DNA from: Natrarchaeobius halalkaliphilus
Lineage (GTDB): Archaea > Halobacteriota > Halobacteria > Halobacteriales > Natrialbaceae
Assembly: GCF_003841485.1 (NCBI RefSeq)
Contig: NZ_REFY01000002.1
Location: 1-64,000 of the forward strand
Direction of reading: 5' to 3'
Length of the DNA: 64,000 nt
This document shows, piece by piece, positions 16,806 through 25,913 of this stretch. The position numbers were made by a program, and so were the translations under genes. The notes beneath the pieces are model-generated. The model did no database searches. It was not told the origin of the DNA and saw only the letters and a list, made by a program, of their open reading frames with translations. Position 1 is the first letter of the stretch. Every line of letters starts with the position of its first letter.

Positions 16806-18635
16806 ATGTTTAGGAAGGTTCTCGTCGCGAACCGGGGAGAAATCGCGGTTAGAGTGATGCGCGCGTGTGAAGAACTCAACGTCGGAACGGTTGCGGTCTA
16901 TTCGGAGGCGGATGCGGATTCGGGCCACGTCAGGTACGCTGACGAGGCCTACAACGTGGGCCCGGCTCGAGCGGCGGATTCGTACCTGGACCACGATTCG
17001 GTTCTCGAAGCAGCGCGCAAGGCCGACGCCGACGCGATCCATCCCGGCTACGGGTTCCTTGCCGAGAACGCCGAGTTCGCGGAAGCCGTCGAAGCTGCCG
17101 ACGGAATTACCTGGATCGGTCCCTCGAGCGAGGCGATGGAGTCGCTGGGCGAAAAGACCAAAGCGCGGACGATCATGAACGACGCCGACGTGCCGATCGT
17201 ACCCGGGACGACGGAGCCGGTGACCGAACCCGAAGAGGTCGAGGCGTTCGGAGAGGAGTACGGCTACCCGATCGCGATCAAGGCCGAAGGCGGCGGTGGT
17301 GGGCGCGGGATGAAAGTCGTTCGCGATCGAAGCGAGATCGAAGACCAGCTCGAAAGCGCCCAGCGCGAAGGCGAGGCGTACTTCGATAACGACTCCGTCT
17401 ACCTCGAGCGCTACCTCCAGAACCCACGCCACATCGAAGTGCAGATCGTGGCAGACGGTCACGGAAACGTCCGCCACCTCGGAGAGCGTGACTGTTCGCT
17501 CCAGCGCCGTCACCAGAAGGTCATCGAAGAGGGACCGTCGGCGGCGCTCTCGGACGCTCTGCGAGAGGAGATCGGTGCGGCCGCACGTCGGGGCGTCGCA
17601 GCAGCGGACTACACGAACGCGGGAACGGTCGAGTTCTTGGTCGAAGAGGATCCCGACCGAGACGGTCCCCTCGGACCCGAGACGAACTTCTACTTCCTCG
17701 AGGTGAACACACGAATTCAGGTGGAACACACCGTCACAGAAGAGATCACGGGGATCGATATCGTCAAACGACAGCTCCGCATCGCAGCGGGCGAAGAGAT
17801 CGATTTCGCGCAGGACGACGTCGAGGTCGACGGCCACGCCATCGAGTTCCGGATCAACGCCGAAAACGCCGCCGACGATTTCGCGCCTGCAACGGGCGGC
17901 ACGCTCGAGACGTACGACCCGCCGGGCGGTCCGGGGGTCCGAGTCGATGACGCACTTCGGCAGGGTGACGAGCTGGTGACGGACTACGACTCGATGATCG
18001 CGAAACTGATCGTCTGGGGCGAGGACCGCGACGAGTGTCTCGAACGCTCGTTGCGAGCGCTCCGTGAGTACGAAATCGCCGGCATCCCGACGATCATCCC
18101 CTTCCACCGACTGATGCTGACCGACGAATCCTTCGTCGCGAGCACTCACACCACGAAGTACCTCGACAACGACCTCGCTGAGGGCCGTATCGAGGAGGCC
18201 CAGTCCCAGTGGGGCGGCGACGTCGGCAGCGGCGGTACCGAAGGCGACGAGGAGAGCGTCGAGCGGGAGTTCACCGTCGAAATCAACGGCAAGCGCTTCG
18301 AGGTCGAACTCGAGGAACACGGCGCGCCGGCCATTCCGACCGGAGACGTCGACGTCGGCGGAGCCGGCGGACCACCCCAACCGGCGGGGGGCGAAAGCGA
18401 CGATTCGGAGCTATCGGGCGACGGCGAAACCGTCGACGCCGAGATGCAGGGAACCATCCTCGATGTCACGGTGGCCGAAGGCGACGAGGTGGCCGCCGGC
18501 GACGTGTTGGTCGTCCTCGAGGCGATGAAGATGGAAAACGACATCGTCGCCTCGCGCGGCGGTACCGTCTCGCAGGTCGCCGTCGACGAGGGTGATAGCG
18601 TGGACATGGGCGACGTCCTCGTCGTTCTCGAGTGA
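16806..18635 (+). CDS. pccA: Biotin carboxylase / biotin carrier protein
   Basis: 609 aa. The N-terminal biotin carboxylase domain has [18 protein letters not shown], the ATP-grasp glycine loop GGGGRGMK and [21 protein letters not shown] linker of about 80 residues is followed by a biotinyl domain with [11 protein letters not shown], where the Lys is biotinylated. ATG at 16806 (MFRKVL) is chosen over an upstream GTG. It is the last gene of pccB-pccX-pccA. Confidence 0.94.
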   Translation: MFRKVLVANRGEIAVRVMRACEELNVGTVAVYSEADADSGHVRYADEAYNVGPARAADSYLDHDSVLEAARKADADAIHPGYGFLAENAEFAEAVEAADGITWIGPSSEAMESLGEKTKARTIMNDADVPIVPGTTEPVTEPEEVEAFGEEYGYPIAIKAEGGGGGRGMKVVRDRSEIEDQLESAQREGEAYFDNDSVYLERYLQNPRHIEVQIVADGHGNVRHLGERDCSLQRRHQKVIEEGPSAALSDALREEIGAAARRGVAAADYTNAGTVEFLVEEDPDRDGPLGPETNFYFLEVNTRIQVEHTVTEEITGIDIVKRQLRIAAGEEIDFAQDDVEVDGHAIEFRINAENAADDFAPATGGTLETYDPPGGPGVRVDDALRQGDELVTDYDSMIAKLIVWGEDRDECLERSLRALREYEIAGIPTIIPFHRLMLTDESFVASTHTTKYLDNDLAEGRIEEAQSQWGGDVGSGGTEGDEESVEREFTVEINGKRFEVELEEHGAPAIPTGDVDVGGAGGPPQPAGGESDDSELSGDGETVDAEMQGTILDVTVAEGDEVAAGDVLVVLEAMKMENDIVASRGGTVSQVAVDEGDSVDMGDVLVVLE

Positions 18636-18749
18636 ACGATCACCGAGATCGAATCGACGACTCTCTCGGTGGAACTGTCGAATGGCAACAGACGGCACGG
18701 CCGTGCGCGTTCCAACACCTTTGTATCGTAGGGTTTCAGATAGCCCAGT

Positions 18750-19919
18750 ATGACTAACAATGTCGTCGTACTCGGTGCCGGGTATGCCGGTGCTGGTGCG
18801 ATCAATACGCTCCAATCGGAGCTCGGGGGAAACGCCCGACTGACCTGGATCGCTGACGTCGATTATCATCTCGTCTTACACGAATCCCACCGCGTTATTA
18901 GAGATCCGACCGTTCGATCGGACATTACGTTCGCGGTCGACCAGATCGCTGACCCGTCGACCCGGTTCATTCAGGACGAAGTCACCGGACTTGACGTCGA
19001 CGAGCAAGCCGTCGAGCTTGCCGACGGCGACGACGTCGACTACGACTACGTGCTCGTTGCACTCGGAACCAAAACGGCCTACTACGGAATTCCCGGCCTC
19101 GAAGAACACTCGCGAACGCTCAAATCTCTCGACGACGCCCTCGAGATTCACGACGCCGTCAAGAGCGCGAGTCAGGACGCGACTCGCGGCGAGCCGGCAC
19201 AGGTCCTCATCGGCGGTGCTGGACTCTCCGGAATCCAGACGGCCGGCGAAATCGCGGAGTTCCGCGACGAGCACCGCGCTCCCATCGAGATTCACCTGAT
19301 CGAGGCGCTCGACGAGATCTTCCCGGGCAACGATCCCGAGATCCAGCAGGCGCTTCGCGATCTGCTCGAGGACGCCGGCGTTCGTATCCACACGGACGAT
19401 CCGATCACGGAAGCCACGGCGGATCACATCGAGTTCGACGAGGGCGATCCGCTCGAGCACGACGTACTCGTCTGGACGGGTGGCATTACCGGTCGTGACG
19501 CGCTCGACGACGCCGACCTCGAGAAAGAGCACAACCGCGTCAACACGGAGGCGAACTTCCAGACCTCCGACGAACGCGTCTTCGCGATCGGTGACTCCGC
19601 GATCATCGACCAGGGCGACCAGCCCGCCCCGCCGACCGCACAGGCCGCCTGGCAGGCCGCCGACGTCGTCGGTGAGAACATCGCTCGAGCCATCGAGAAC
19701 CGCCCGCTGAAGACCTGGGAGTACGAGGACAAAGGAACCGTCGTCTCCGTCGGTGACGAGGCTGTGGCCCACGGCGTCAAGCCCGCTTTCGGCGTGTCCC
19801 TGCCCGTCGATACCTTCGGCGGCTTCCCGGCGAAGAACCTGAAGAAGATGATCGCCGCTCGCTGGATCGCGGACATCACGTCCTGGGGAGAGTCACGGCG
19901 CTCCTGGTCCTCGCTGTAG
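18750..19919 (+). CDS. NADH dehydrogenase-like FAD oxidoreductase (NDH-2 family)
   Basis: 389 aa. Two dinucleotide folds: FAD site VVVLGAGYAGAGA at the N-terminus and a second GGAGLSGIQTAGE at about 155. The C-terminal FAD motif VFAIGDSA and APPTAQAAWQ are as in type II NADH dehydrogenases and sulfide:quinone reductases. The redox-active cysteines of SQR are absent, which favours NDH-2. A TATA-like TTTGTATC about 27 nt upstream of the ATG suggests a leaderless transcript. Confidence 0.88.
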   Translation: MTNNVVVLGAGYAGAGAINTLQSELGGNARLTWIADVDYHLVLHESHRVIRDPTVRSDITFAVDQIADPSTRFIQDEVTGLDVDEQAVELADGDDVDYDYVLVALGTKTAYYGIPGLEEHSRTLKSLDDALEIHDAVKSASQDATRGEPAQVLIGGAGLSGIQTAGEIAEFRDEHRAPIEIHLIEALDEIFPGNDPEIQQALRDLLEDAGVRIHTDDPITEATADHIEFDEGDPLEHDVLVWTGGITGRDALDDADLEKEHNRVNTEANFQTSDERVFAIGDSAIIDQGDQPAPPTAQAAWQAADVVGENIARAIENRPLKTWEYEDKGTVVSVGDEAVAHGVKPAFGVSLPVDTFGGFPAKNLKKMIAARWIADITSWGESRRSWSSL

Positions 19920-20028
19920 TCCGAGAGGAACGAATTCGGTGCCGCTCGAGATGTCCGTTCGATTTATTTGATCGTGGCCGTTCGTCTGGGGGCCAACAGC
20001 ACCAATCGATACTCGAGCGTGTTCCCAA

Positions 20029-20114
20029 TCATACGGTCTGCTGTAACTGTTTACCGGCGTATCCGGAGACCGGGTTCCGGGTACGCCGGTACTGACTTAC
20101 AGTAGACCGTATCA
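20029..20114 (-). repeat. 86-bp stop-codon palindrome, copy 2
   Basis: Same outer arms as copy 1, but a different inner stem (CCGGCGTAtCCGG / CCGGgTACGCCGG), so pairing is kept while bases change. Its minus-strand first bases TGA are the stop of the acyltransferase gene. Confidence 0.9.
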
Positions 20115-20678
20115 GTCGTTTTCGTCAGGTTCGTCGGCGTTTTCCTCTCGCGTTCGCCGCCGGTTCCGTTCGTCACTCTCAGCCCCCATCGGTCGCGCGG
20201 GCACTCCCGCAACGGTGGTTCCCGGCTCGACGTCGGTCGTGACGAGCGAGTTCGCAGCGATGCTCGCGTTCGCCCCGATTTCGACGCCGGGCAACACGAT
20301 CGCTCCGGCACCGATCATCGCACGCTCGCCGACGACGACCTCGCCCGTTCGATACTCGTCCTGTAGGAATTCGTGACAGAGCAGCGTCGCGTCGTAGCCG
20401 ACGATCGCATGATCCTCGACCGTGATCAGTTCGGGCCAGAACACGTCGGGAGTCGCTTCGAGTCCCCAGGAGACGCCTTCACCGACCGTCACGCCGATGC
20501 GACGCAACAGCCACCGCTTGAGCCGAAGGCTCGGCGAGATCCGAACGAGCCAGACGACGACGTAGGTAATCGCGACCCGAACCGGGTGTCTGGCGTCGGT
20601 CCAGTCGGCAAGCGAGTTGCGCGCGTTCGGCGTCGGATGGCGAGTGATCCGGTCGTGTCGGGTACTGTCTCCCCTCAC
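20112..20678 (-). CDS. Hexapeptide-repeat (LbH) acyltransferase
   Basis: 188 aa. A hydrophobic segment near the N-terminus (VAITYVVVWLVRISPSL) is followed by left-handed beta-helix repeats (ITVEDHAIVGYDATLL, VVVGERAMIGAGAIVLPG, ANASIAANSLVT) and the GVPARPMG end typical of sugar or serine O-acetyltransferases. The active-site-like His is in LLCHEF. Substrate unknown. The stop codon is shared with the 86-bp repeat. Confidence 0.85.
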   Translation of the reverse strand: MRGDSTRHDRITRHPTPNARNSLADWTDARHPVRVAITYVVVWLVRISPSLRLKRWLLRRIGVTVGEGVSWGLEATPDVFWPELITVEDHAIVGYDATLLCHEFLQDEYRTGEVVVGERAMIGAGAIVLPGVEIGANASIAANSLVTTDVEPGTTVAGVPARPMGAESDERNRRRTREENADEPDEND

Positions 20679-20749
20679 TATCAGTCCCTTCGACGTGTCG
20701 TTACAAGAAACCGATCGATCCGGCGGTGTCGATCAAGAGGAGACGAAAG

Positions 20750-21571
20750 CTATTCAGCCGTATCAACCTTTCCGTGCGCCACCGACCGATCCCCCGGCGT
20801 TCCGACGTTCGACCGAAACTCTTCGCCGGACAGCGAACAGCGGTACGCCGGCTTGAACATCATGTTCGATTTCCCCTCACGGACGTTCCAGGCGGCGGCG
20901 AGATCCTCGCGCAGATAGTACTGCGGGCGCTGATTGCCGGGCGCTACGTAGTACTCGCTGAGTCGGATCGGATACCGATCGAAGAGACCACCTGGCTCGC
21001 GACCGTCGACGATCACGATCTGTTTCTCGGCCAGGTACGGCGTATCGCCTCGAGCGCGCTTCGAGTGAGCGTTTTCCGCGTGCCTCTCGAAAAGCGCCTT
21101 TCGTTCGGCCGGGGGCGTTTCGGAGCCGATGACGTCGACGCGATCGACGGTAAAGTACCCGATCAGATAGCGGTGGGCGCGCTCGCCGTTCGGGCGGCGC
21201 AATCCTGCGTAGAACCCGACGACGTCGCCGGATTCGAGCGACCGAAGTCGAGTGACGTAACCGCTGGTCCGGTGTTCGCCGTACGTACGAGCCTCGAAGT
21301 TCGGATCGCGATGAAGGGGCCAGGACTCGAGATCGTCGCCGGTGACCGAGTCGACACCGCCGCGGACGGGTTGTGGATCGATTCGCGTCGTGAGATCCGC
21401 TGCGACGCGATCATCGGCTCGAAGCGTCCACGAACCGAGCGTTTCGACCTCGCTGGTCTCGCGCGTCTTTTCGGGAATCGGGACGTATTCGAACCGTCCA
21501 TCGTCGTACAGCGGCCCGAGCGCGCCGAGATTCGTACTGTCGGCACCGACGCCGGCGAGGACGACCGTCAT
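20750..21571 (-). CDS. Nmad3-like conserved protein (putative nucleotide-modification domain)
   Basis: 273 aa from MTVVLAGVGADSTNLG. The N-terminal GVGADSTN...LGPLYDDGRFEYVPIPE and later GDVVGFYAGLRR, YLIGYFTV and LSEYYV fit the Nmad3 family proposed from comparative genomics to act in nucleic-acid base modification; no member is biochemically settled to my knowledge. The family call is from memory of the motif and is moderate. ATG at 21571; upstream in-frame codons from 21616 start with GTG and look non-coding. Confidence 0.6.
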   Translation of the reverse strand: MTVVLAGVGADSTNLGALGPLYDDGRFEYVPIPEKTRETSEVETLGSWTLRADDRVAADLTTRIDPQPVRGGVDSVTGDDLESWPLHRDPNFEARTYGEHRTSGYVTRLRSLESGDVVGFYAGLRRPNGERAHRYLIGYFTVDRVDVIGSETPPAERKALFERHAENAHSKRARGDTPYLAEKQIVIVDGREPGGLFDRYPIRLSEYYVAPGNQRPQYYLREDLAAAWNVREGKSNMMFKPAYRCSLSGEEFRSNVGTPGDRSVAHGKVDTAE

Positions 21572-21622
21572 GTCTTCCGGTCGGTGAAGTGAGCCGATAA
21601 AGCTCCCGAAACACACGACCCG

Positions 21623-21730
21623 TTACCGGCCCGTCGGTTGGGTGGTATAAAAGAAGGGGAGCAAGAGTATGAGAAATAGTCCACCCATTGCGGCGAAGCC
21701 GATCCAGCTACCGCATCTGAGGCGATCCAT
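21623..21730 (-). CDS. Possible 35-aa single-span membrane peptide
   Basis: MDRLRCGSWIG then a hydrophobic stretch (FAAMGGLFLILLLPFFY) and a short tail. ATG start, and it ends 51 nt before the Nmad3-like gene on the same strand. Supported only by its clean membrane-protein character. Confidence 0.35.
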   Translation of the reverse strand: MDRLRCGSWIGFAAMGGLFLILLLPFFYTTQPTGR

Positions 21731-21932
21731 CCGGTGCCACTCGAGTCAACCGATGCTGAAACTATCTCGGAAACACGCTGGCATTGGGGACGTTCGAGAC
21801 GCCCATCGAACCACTATTTGTAGTAGATGATCCCGGTTGCTTGAATCTTTGTACGGTTGGTTTTTTCGATCGGTCGAAGACGGATCACATCGACGGCTAC
21901 AGATTTTTGGGCCGCTGCATCGTCCGTCTCCC

Positions 21933-22088
21933 ATGGCGACCAGAACACCAGTCGAGTGTCCGCTCTGCCGAGAGGTTCTGACCGGTCGATCGCTCGAGGA
22001 ACACCTCGTGGACGGTCACACCAAGCGCAAACTGGCGAAGTTCGTCGTCTCCGAAACCGAAGCAATGAACGACGGTAAGACGTCCTGA
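21933..22088 (+). CDS. C2H2-like mini zinc-finger protein
   Basis: 51 aa: VECPLCREVLTGRSLEEHLVDGH is a CxxC...HxxxxxH finger, followed by a helical, acidic tail. Haloarchaea encode many such single-finger proteins, several with regulatory phenotypes. ATG at 21933. Confidence 0.7.
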   Translation: MATRTPVECPLCREVLTGRSLEEHLVDGHTKRKLAKFVVSETEAMNDGKTS

Positions 22089-22098
22089 CTCGAGGAAC

Positions 22099-22184
22099 TC
22101 ATACGGTTTGCTGTGACTTTTTACCGGAGCGACCGCGAGCCGTCCTGCGGTCGCTCCGGTAACGACTTACAGTAGACCGTATCA
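22099..22184 (-). repeat. 86-bp stop-codon palindrome, copy 3
   Basis: The most regular copy: inner arms of 13 bp pair perfectly (CCGGAGCGACCGC / GCGGTCGCTCCGG). It lies 112 nt beyond the stop of the xdhC-type gene at 22296, so it is not fused to a stop codon but is still on the 3' side of a minus-strand gene. Confidence 0.9.
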
Positions 22185-22295
22185 GGCGGGGTACTATCGC
22201 TCGCTTCGGTGCAACCGCAAACCGTTCGTGGGTGCACCGATACGCAGGTACGACACTCCGTATGAAACTCCCGCTAGTCGGTCGATCCGGTCGCG

Positions 22296-23549
22296 TTATT
22301 TCGGAGGGGTCGGGTCGGCTTCGACCTCGATTCGGTCGTGGATGTGTCCCTCGCGCGCTCTCAGGTGGCGCGGGTCGCGGTCGTTGTGGACGGCGAGTAC
22401 CTCCGCGACGATACTGTGTGCGATCTGGTACGGTGAGCCGCCACCGAGGTCTAATCCGATCGGCGTATAGAGCGACGAACGATCGTCGTCGGTAATCGTT
22501 CTTTCCTCGGCGTCGAACTCCTCGATCATCTCCTCGAATCGTTCGTGGGGTCCCATCAATCCGACGTACGGAACGCCGGCATCGAGTAGCGTCTCGACGG
22601 CCAGTCGATCGTCGACGAAGTTGTGAGTCATGACGACGGCATAGGTCCGATCGTCGAGGCCCATCTCGAGGTCGTCCTCGATCGTACCGGGCGACGTCGT
22701 CACGGTCCGATCGGCGTCCGGGAACCGCTCAGCGAGGTCGACCGCGCCGCGAAATCCGACGACGGTCACCCGAAAGTCGTTCTTGCTCGCGAGTTCGGTC
22801 ACCGGGCCGACGTCGTGACCGCTGCCGAAGACGACGAGTTCGGCCGGAGCGGCGATGCCGTCGACGAACACTTCGAGCCTCGTCCCGTCGACCTCGAGGT
22901 CGATGACGTTCGCCCGTCCGCGACCGGCGAGTTCGGACGCCGGCTCAGAGAGTACGTCGATCGGCCAGTCCGCTTCGGTCGTCTCCCCGCCATCGCCACT
23001 CGCTCCGTCGTCGTCCGACGGCGTCGAAAGGCGATCCTCACCGGGGTGATAGTACGCACGGTCGCCGTACGCAAGCGGCGAATCGGTATCGCTGGCGTCG
23101 ACATCCTCACCGTGGACGCTCAACACCGTCAACACGGCGACGTCCCGACCCTCGGTGAACGCGTCGGTTGCCGAGCGATACGAGGGCGTCAACGGCTCGA
23201 GCAGAACCTCGATGATGCCGTTACAACCGACGCCTAGCCCCCAGACGTCGTCGTCATCGTCCATCAGATCGTAGGTGACGAGTTCGGGCTGACCTGTCCC
23301 GCGGACGCTCTCGGCTGCACGCAGGATATCGTCTTCGAGACAACCGGCCGTGATGCTTCCGACGCCGTCGCCCGCGTCGTCGAGGAGCATCTTCGCACCC
23401 GGTCTGCGGTAGGCGTTACCGTCGACGTCGACGATGGTTGCGAGGACGTCCGAACCATCGGCCTCGAGACGCTGGTGTACGCGCTGTACGACTTCCGTTT
23501 CGGGAACGCTCCAGTTACGCTGGGTCTGTGTCTTCTGTGATTCGGTCAT
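22296..23549 (-). CDS. XdhC/CoxI family maturation protein
   Basis: 417 aa. The N-terminal XdhC_CoxI part has the glycine/cysteine block GSITAGCLEDDILRAAE and GLGVGCNGIIEVLLEP. An acidic spacer and a C-terminal Rossmann fold (VVFGSGHDVGPVTELAS) follow, ending in DLGGGSPYQIAHSIVAEVLA. XdhC proteins bind molybdenum cofactor and help sulfurate it before insertion. It is the last gene of the cox cluster and overlaps the preceding gene by 4 nt. Confidence 0.9.
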   Translation of the reverse strand: MTESQKTQTQRNWSVPETEVVQRVHQRLEADGSDVLATIVDVDGNAYRRPGAKMLLDDAGDGVGSITAGCLEDDILRAAESVRGTGQPELVTYDLMDDDDDVWGLGVGCNGIIEVLLEPLTPSYRSATDAFTEGRDVAVLTVLSVHGEDVDASDTDSPLAYGDRAYYHPGEDRLSTPSDDDGASGDGGETTEADWPIDVLSEPASELAGRGRANVIDLEVDGTRLEVFVDGIAAPAELVVFGSGHDVGPVTELASKNDFRVTVVGFRGAVDLAERFPDADRTVTTSPGTIEDDLEMGLDDRTYAVVMTHNFVDDRLAVETLLDAGVPYVGLMGPHERFEEMIEEFDAEERTITDDDRSSLYTPIGLDLGGGSPYQIAHSIVAEVLAVHNDRDPRHLRAREGHIHDRIEVEADPTPPK

Positions 23550-24418
23550 GGCTGATCTTTCGTGCTGACGGATTCTAGTTGGATACCGGATGGACGGTCG
23601 GTTGCGGTGTAGACCTTTCGGACGCCCGCATCGTGAAGGCCGGTTCCGCAGGATCCGTCGGAAATCGCTTCGCGAACGCGACCCGGTTCGTCGATGGTGG
23701 CACCCGCGACCACGTCGACGCCCGATGCGAACAGCGGACCGGGGAGGAACGACGCCGTCGCGCCGACGACGACGACGGTCGCCGCATCCGGCGCTGTCTC
23801 GAGGTAGTTCGTTATTCCGTCGTAGACGAACACGGACCCCGTGACGAAGACGACCTCCGAACCCGCCATCGCCCGGGGTGCGTCCGCGGGTTCGAACGCC
23901 GAGACGCGCACGCCGTCGGGTGTCGAGAGGTCGTCGTCGACCGACGTTCGTTCGATGACGCGGACGTCCACGTCTTCGAACTTCCGAAACGCCGGTCGAA
24001 AGAGCCCGACAGTCGTGATCGTCTCGACCGACGGGTCGAGCAACGCCATCGGATCACCCGCCCGCCACTCGAGAAACGGAACCGACAGGGCGTTCACCGT
24101 CGCGACGGCGACGGCTCTCTCGAGCGATCCGACGTTCTCGTCACAGTCGCGGTCGTCCGCCTCGATCGGCTCGAGTAGCTCGTCGACCGTCCGGTTCGAA
24201 CGCGACGATTCCGTACCGTCGAGATCGAGTTCGGTGTTTCGCGGACGGTGTGCGAGCCCTGCGAGCGGGTGATCGTCCGATTCGGAGGAGTCGGATAACT
24301 CCACGAGAACGACCGAGTCACCGACAGTGACGCGGTTACACCTCACGCTTCGTAGCGCATCCCGCGCTCGAAGGCGGTCGGAGACGGTCTCGAGAATGGA
24401 GTCAGTCACTCTTCTCAC
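23546..24418 (-). CDS. DUF364 (putative heavy-metal chelation) protein in the cox cluster
   Basis: 290 aa. An N-terminal DUF4213-like segment (DSILETVSDRLRARDALRS) and a C-terminal Rossmann-like DUF364 domain (VVFVTGSVFVYDGITNYLETAPDAA, TASFLPGPLFASGVDVVAG) are present. DUF364 proteins are proposed to handle metals, often near molybdenum or ABC metal genes. A GTG start at 24418 overlaps the coxE-like stop; a second GTG is 9 nt on. Its 3' end overlaps xdhC by 4 nt, so it is part of the operon. A role in loading the CO dehydrogenase metal site is an inference. Confidence 0.75.
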   Translation of the reverse strand: MRRVTDSILETVSDRLRARDALRSVRCNRVTVGDSVVLVELSDSSESDDHPLAGLAHRPRNTELDLDGTESSRSNRTVDELLEPIEADDRDCDENVGSLERAVAVATVNALSVPFLEWRAGDPMALLDPSVETITTVGLFRPAFRKFEDVDVRVIERTSVDDDLSTPDGVRVSAFEPADAPRAMAGSEVVFVTGSVFVYDGITNYLETAPDAATVVVVGATASFLPGPLFASGVDVVAGATIDEPGRVREAISDGSCGTGLHDAGVRKVYTATDRPSGIQLESVSTKDQP

Positions 24419-25892
24419 CCCCGGATTCGGTCGGACGCCGACGTGGGTCGTACTCGTAGCCGATCGGTCCGTCCAGCCCGCGACGTTCGATCTGTCGGGC
24501 GGCCGACTCGAGGTCGGACGGGGCGACGAATCCGAACAGCGCGTCGACGTACGGAACGCTCGTCGCCATCCCTCGCGAGCGCGGCTCGAACGCAGGCGAA
24601 GCCGCGAGCGGGTTCAACCAGATGAAAGAATCGGCCCGGGATGCGAGCCAGGTGATCTGCGTTTCGAGGAGCTCTTGATCACCGACGTCGAGACCGTCGC
24701 TTACGACGACTACGACGGTCCGCCGATCGACTGCGTTCGGATGACGCCGACGAAGTGAGGCGATCGCAGCTCCGATCCGCGTTCCGCCCCCCCACTCGAC
24801 TTCGGCATCGCGCAGGGTAGCCGCGGGGTCGCCGTCCGCACGGGCGAACTCCGCCGTCGCGTCGACGAGGTCGGTATCGAAGAGAAAGACGCGGGCGTCG
24901 CGCGCACTCTCTTGGAGGTATTCCGCGAAGGTCAACAGCACGCTCCGGTCGATGGTATCGAGGACCGACCCGCTGACGTCGACGAGCAGGCAACACCGAA
25001 GCTCGCTCCGAATCGCCTCCGTCGCTGGGAGTTCGATCGGTGCGCCGCCGGTTCCGAGGCTCGATCTGAGCGCCCGGCGTGCGTCGACGGCCGATCCGGA
25101 CGGTGACGTCCTGCTTCGGCGGCCAGGAAGCGTGGCGAGTGCATCTACGAATCGTCGAATCGATGTCCGTTCTCCTCGCGAAAGCGGATGAATCTCGGCA
25201 TCGACAGGTTGGCTTCCGCCGACGGAACTGTAGCGCCGAACCTCTGACTCTTCGGTTGACGCCGAACGGTCGCCGGACACTTCCCGGCGGTTCGTCGCGA
25301 TCCGGACCGACGGAACCGACTCGTCTTCGTCACCAGAGTTTTCGGCGTCCATCGGCGGCGCGTCGGCATCGTTGAGGAAATCGGCGTCCCGCGGTGACTC
25401 GGATCGATCCTGATCGGGGTCGATCGCACCCTCGTCATCCTCGCCGTCAGGCGACGTCCAATCGTTCGCGGTCGCGATCCGCTCGAGACCTGTCCTGAGC
25501 CGGTGCCAGAACGTCGGAAACGCTGCGTCGAACGCTTCGCGCTCGTCCGCTTCGGTGACGAGCGTCGCCCGGAGTGCGGCGCTTGCGCGTGACTCGTCCG
25601 CCAGACCGATCACGGAGAGCGATCGCGCGGCCTCGAGCGTCCCCGTCGGTGGAACGGCGACACCCTCGCTTCGCAACGCGGACGCGAACCGGACCAGTTC
25701 CGTCAGGACGTGCTGACGCGCGCCGACGAAATCGGGGACGCCGTGATCCGATCGTGATCGGCCGGCTCCGAACCGGGCCACCGCGTCGTCGTCATCGTTC
25801 CGTCTCTCGGTCCGGCTCGTCGAATCCGACGCTATCGATCGCTCGACTCCATCGATCGCTTCTGTCGCGTCGAAATCGCCAGGTGGTGACAT
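24402..25892 (-). CDS. coxE: CoxE-type VWA (MIDAS) protein
   Basis: 496 aa. A helical N-terminus (GARQHVLTELVRFASALRSEG) of the CoxE kind and a long acidic insert precede a C-terminal von Willebrand A domain with an intact MIDAS (LLVDVSGSV, GGGTRIG, VVVVSDGLD). In Oligotropha CoxE works with the AAA ATPase CoxD in maturing the Cu-S-Mo active site. It follows the ATPase gene by 21 nt. Confidence 0.87.
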   Translation of the reverse strand: MSPPGDFDATEAIDGVERSIASDSTSRTERRNDDDDAVARFGAGRSRSDHGVPDFVGARQHVLTELVRFASALRSEGVAVPPTGTLEAARSLSVIGLADESRASAALRATLVTEADEREAFDAAFPTFWHRLRTGLERIATANDWTSPDGEDDEGAIDPDQDRSESPRDADFLNDADAPPMDAENSGDEDESVPSVRIATNRREVSGDRSASTEESEVRRYSSVGGSQPVDAEIHPLSRGERTSIRRFVDALATLPGRRSRTSPSGSAVDARRALRSSLGTGGAPIELPATEAIRSELRCCLLVDVSGSVLDTIDRSVLLTFAEYLQESARDARVFLFDTDLVDATAEFARADGDPAATLRDAEVEWGGGTRIGAAIASLRRRHPNAVDRRTVVVVVSDGLDVGDQELLETQITWLASRADSFIWLNPLAASPAFEPRSRGMATSVPYVDALFGFVAPSDLESAARQIERRGLDGPIGYEYDPRRRPTESGGEKSD

Positions 25893-25913
25893 TGTCCTCT
25901 CGTGTGGTTACCG

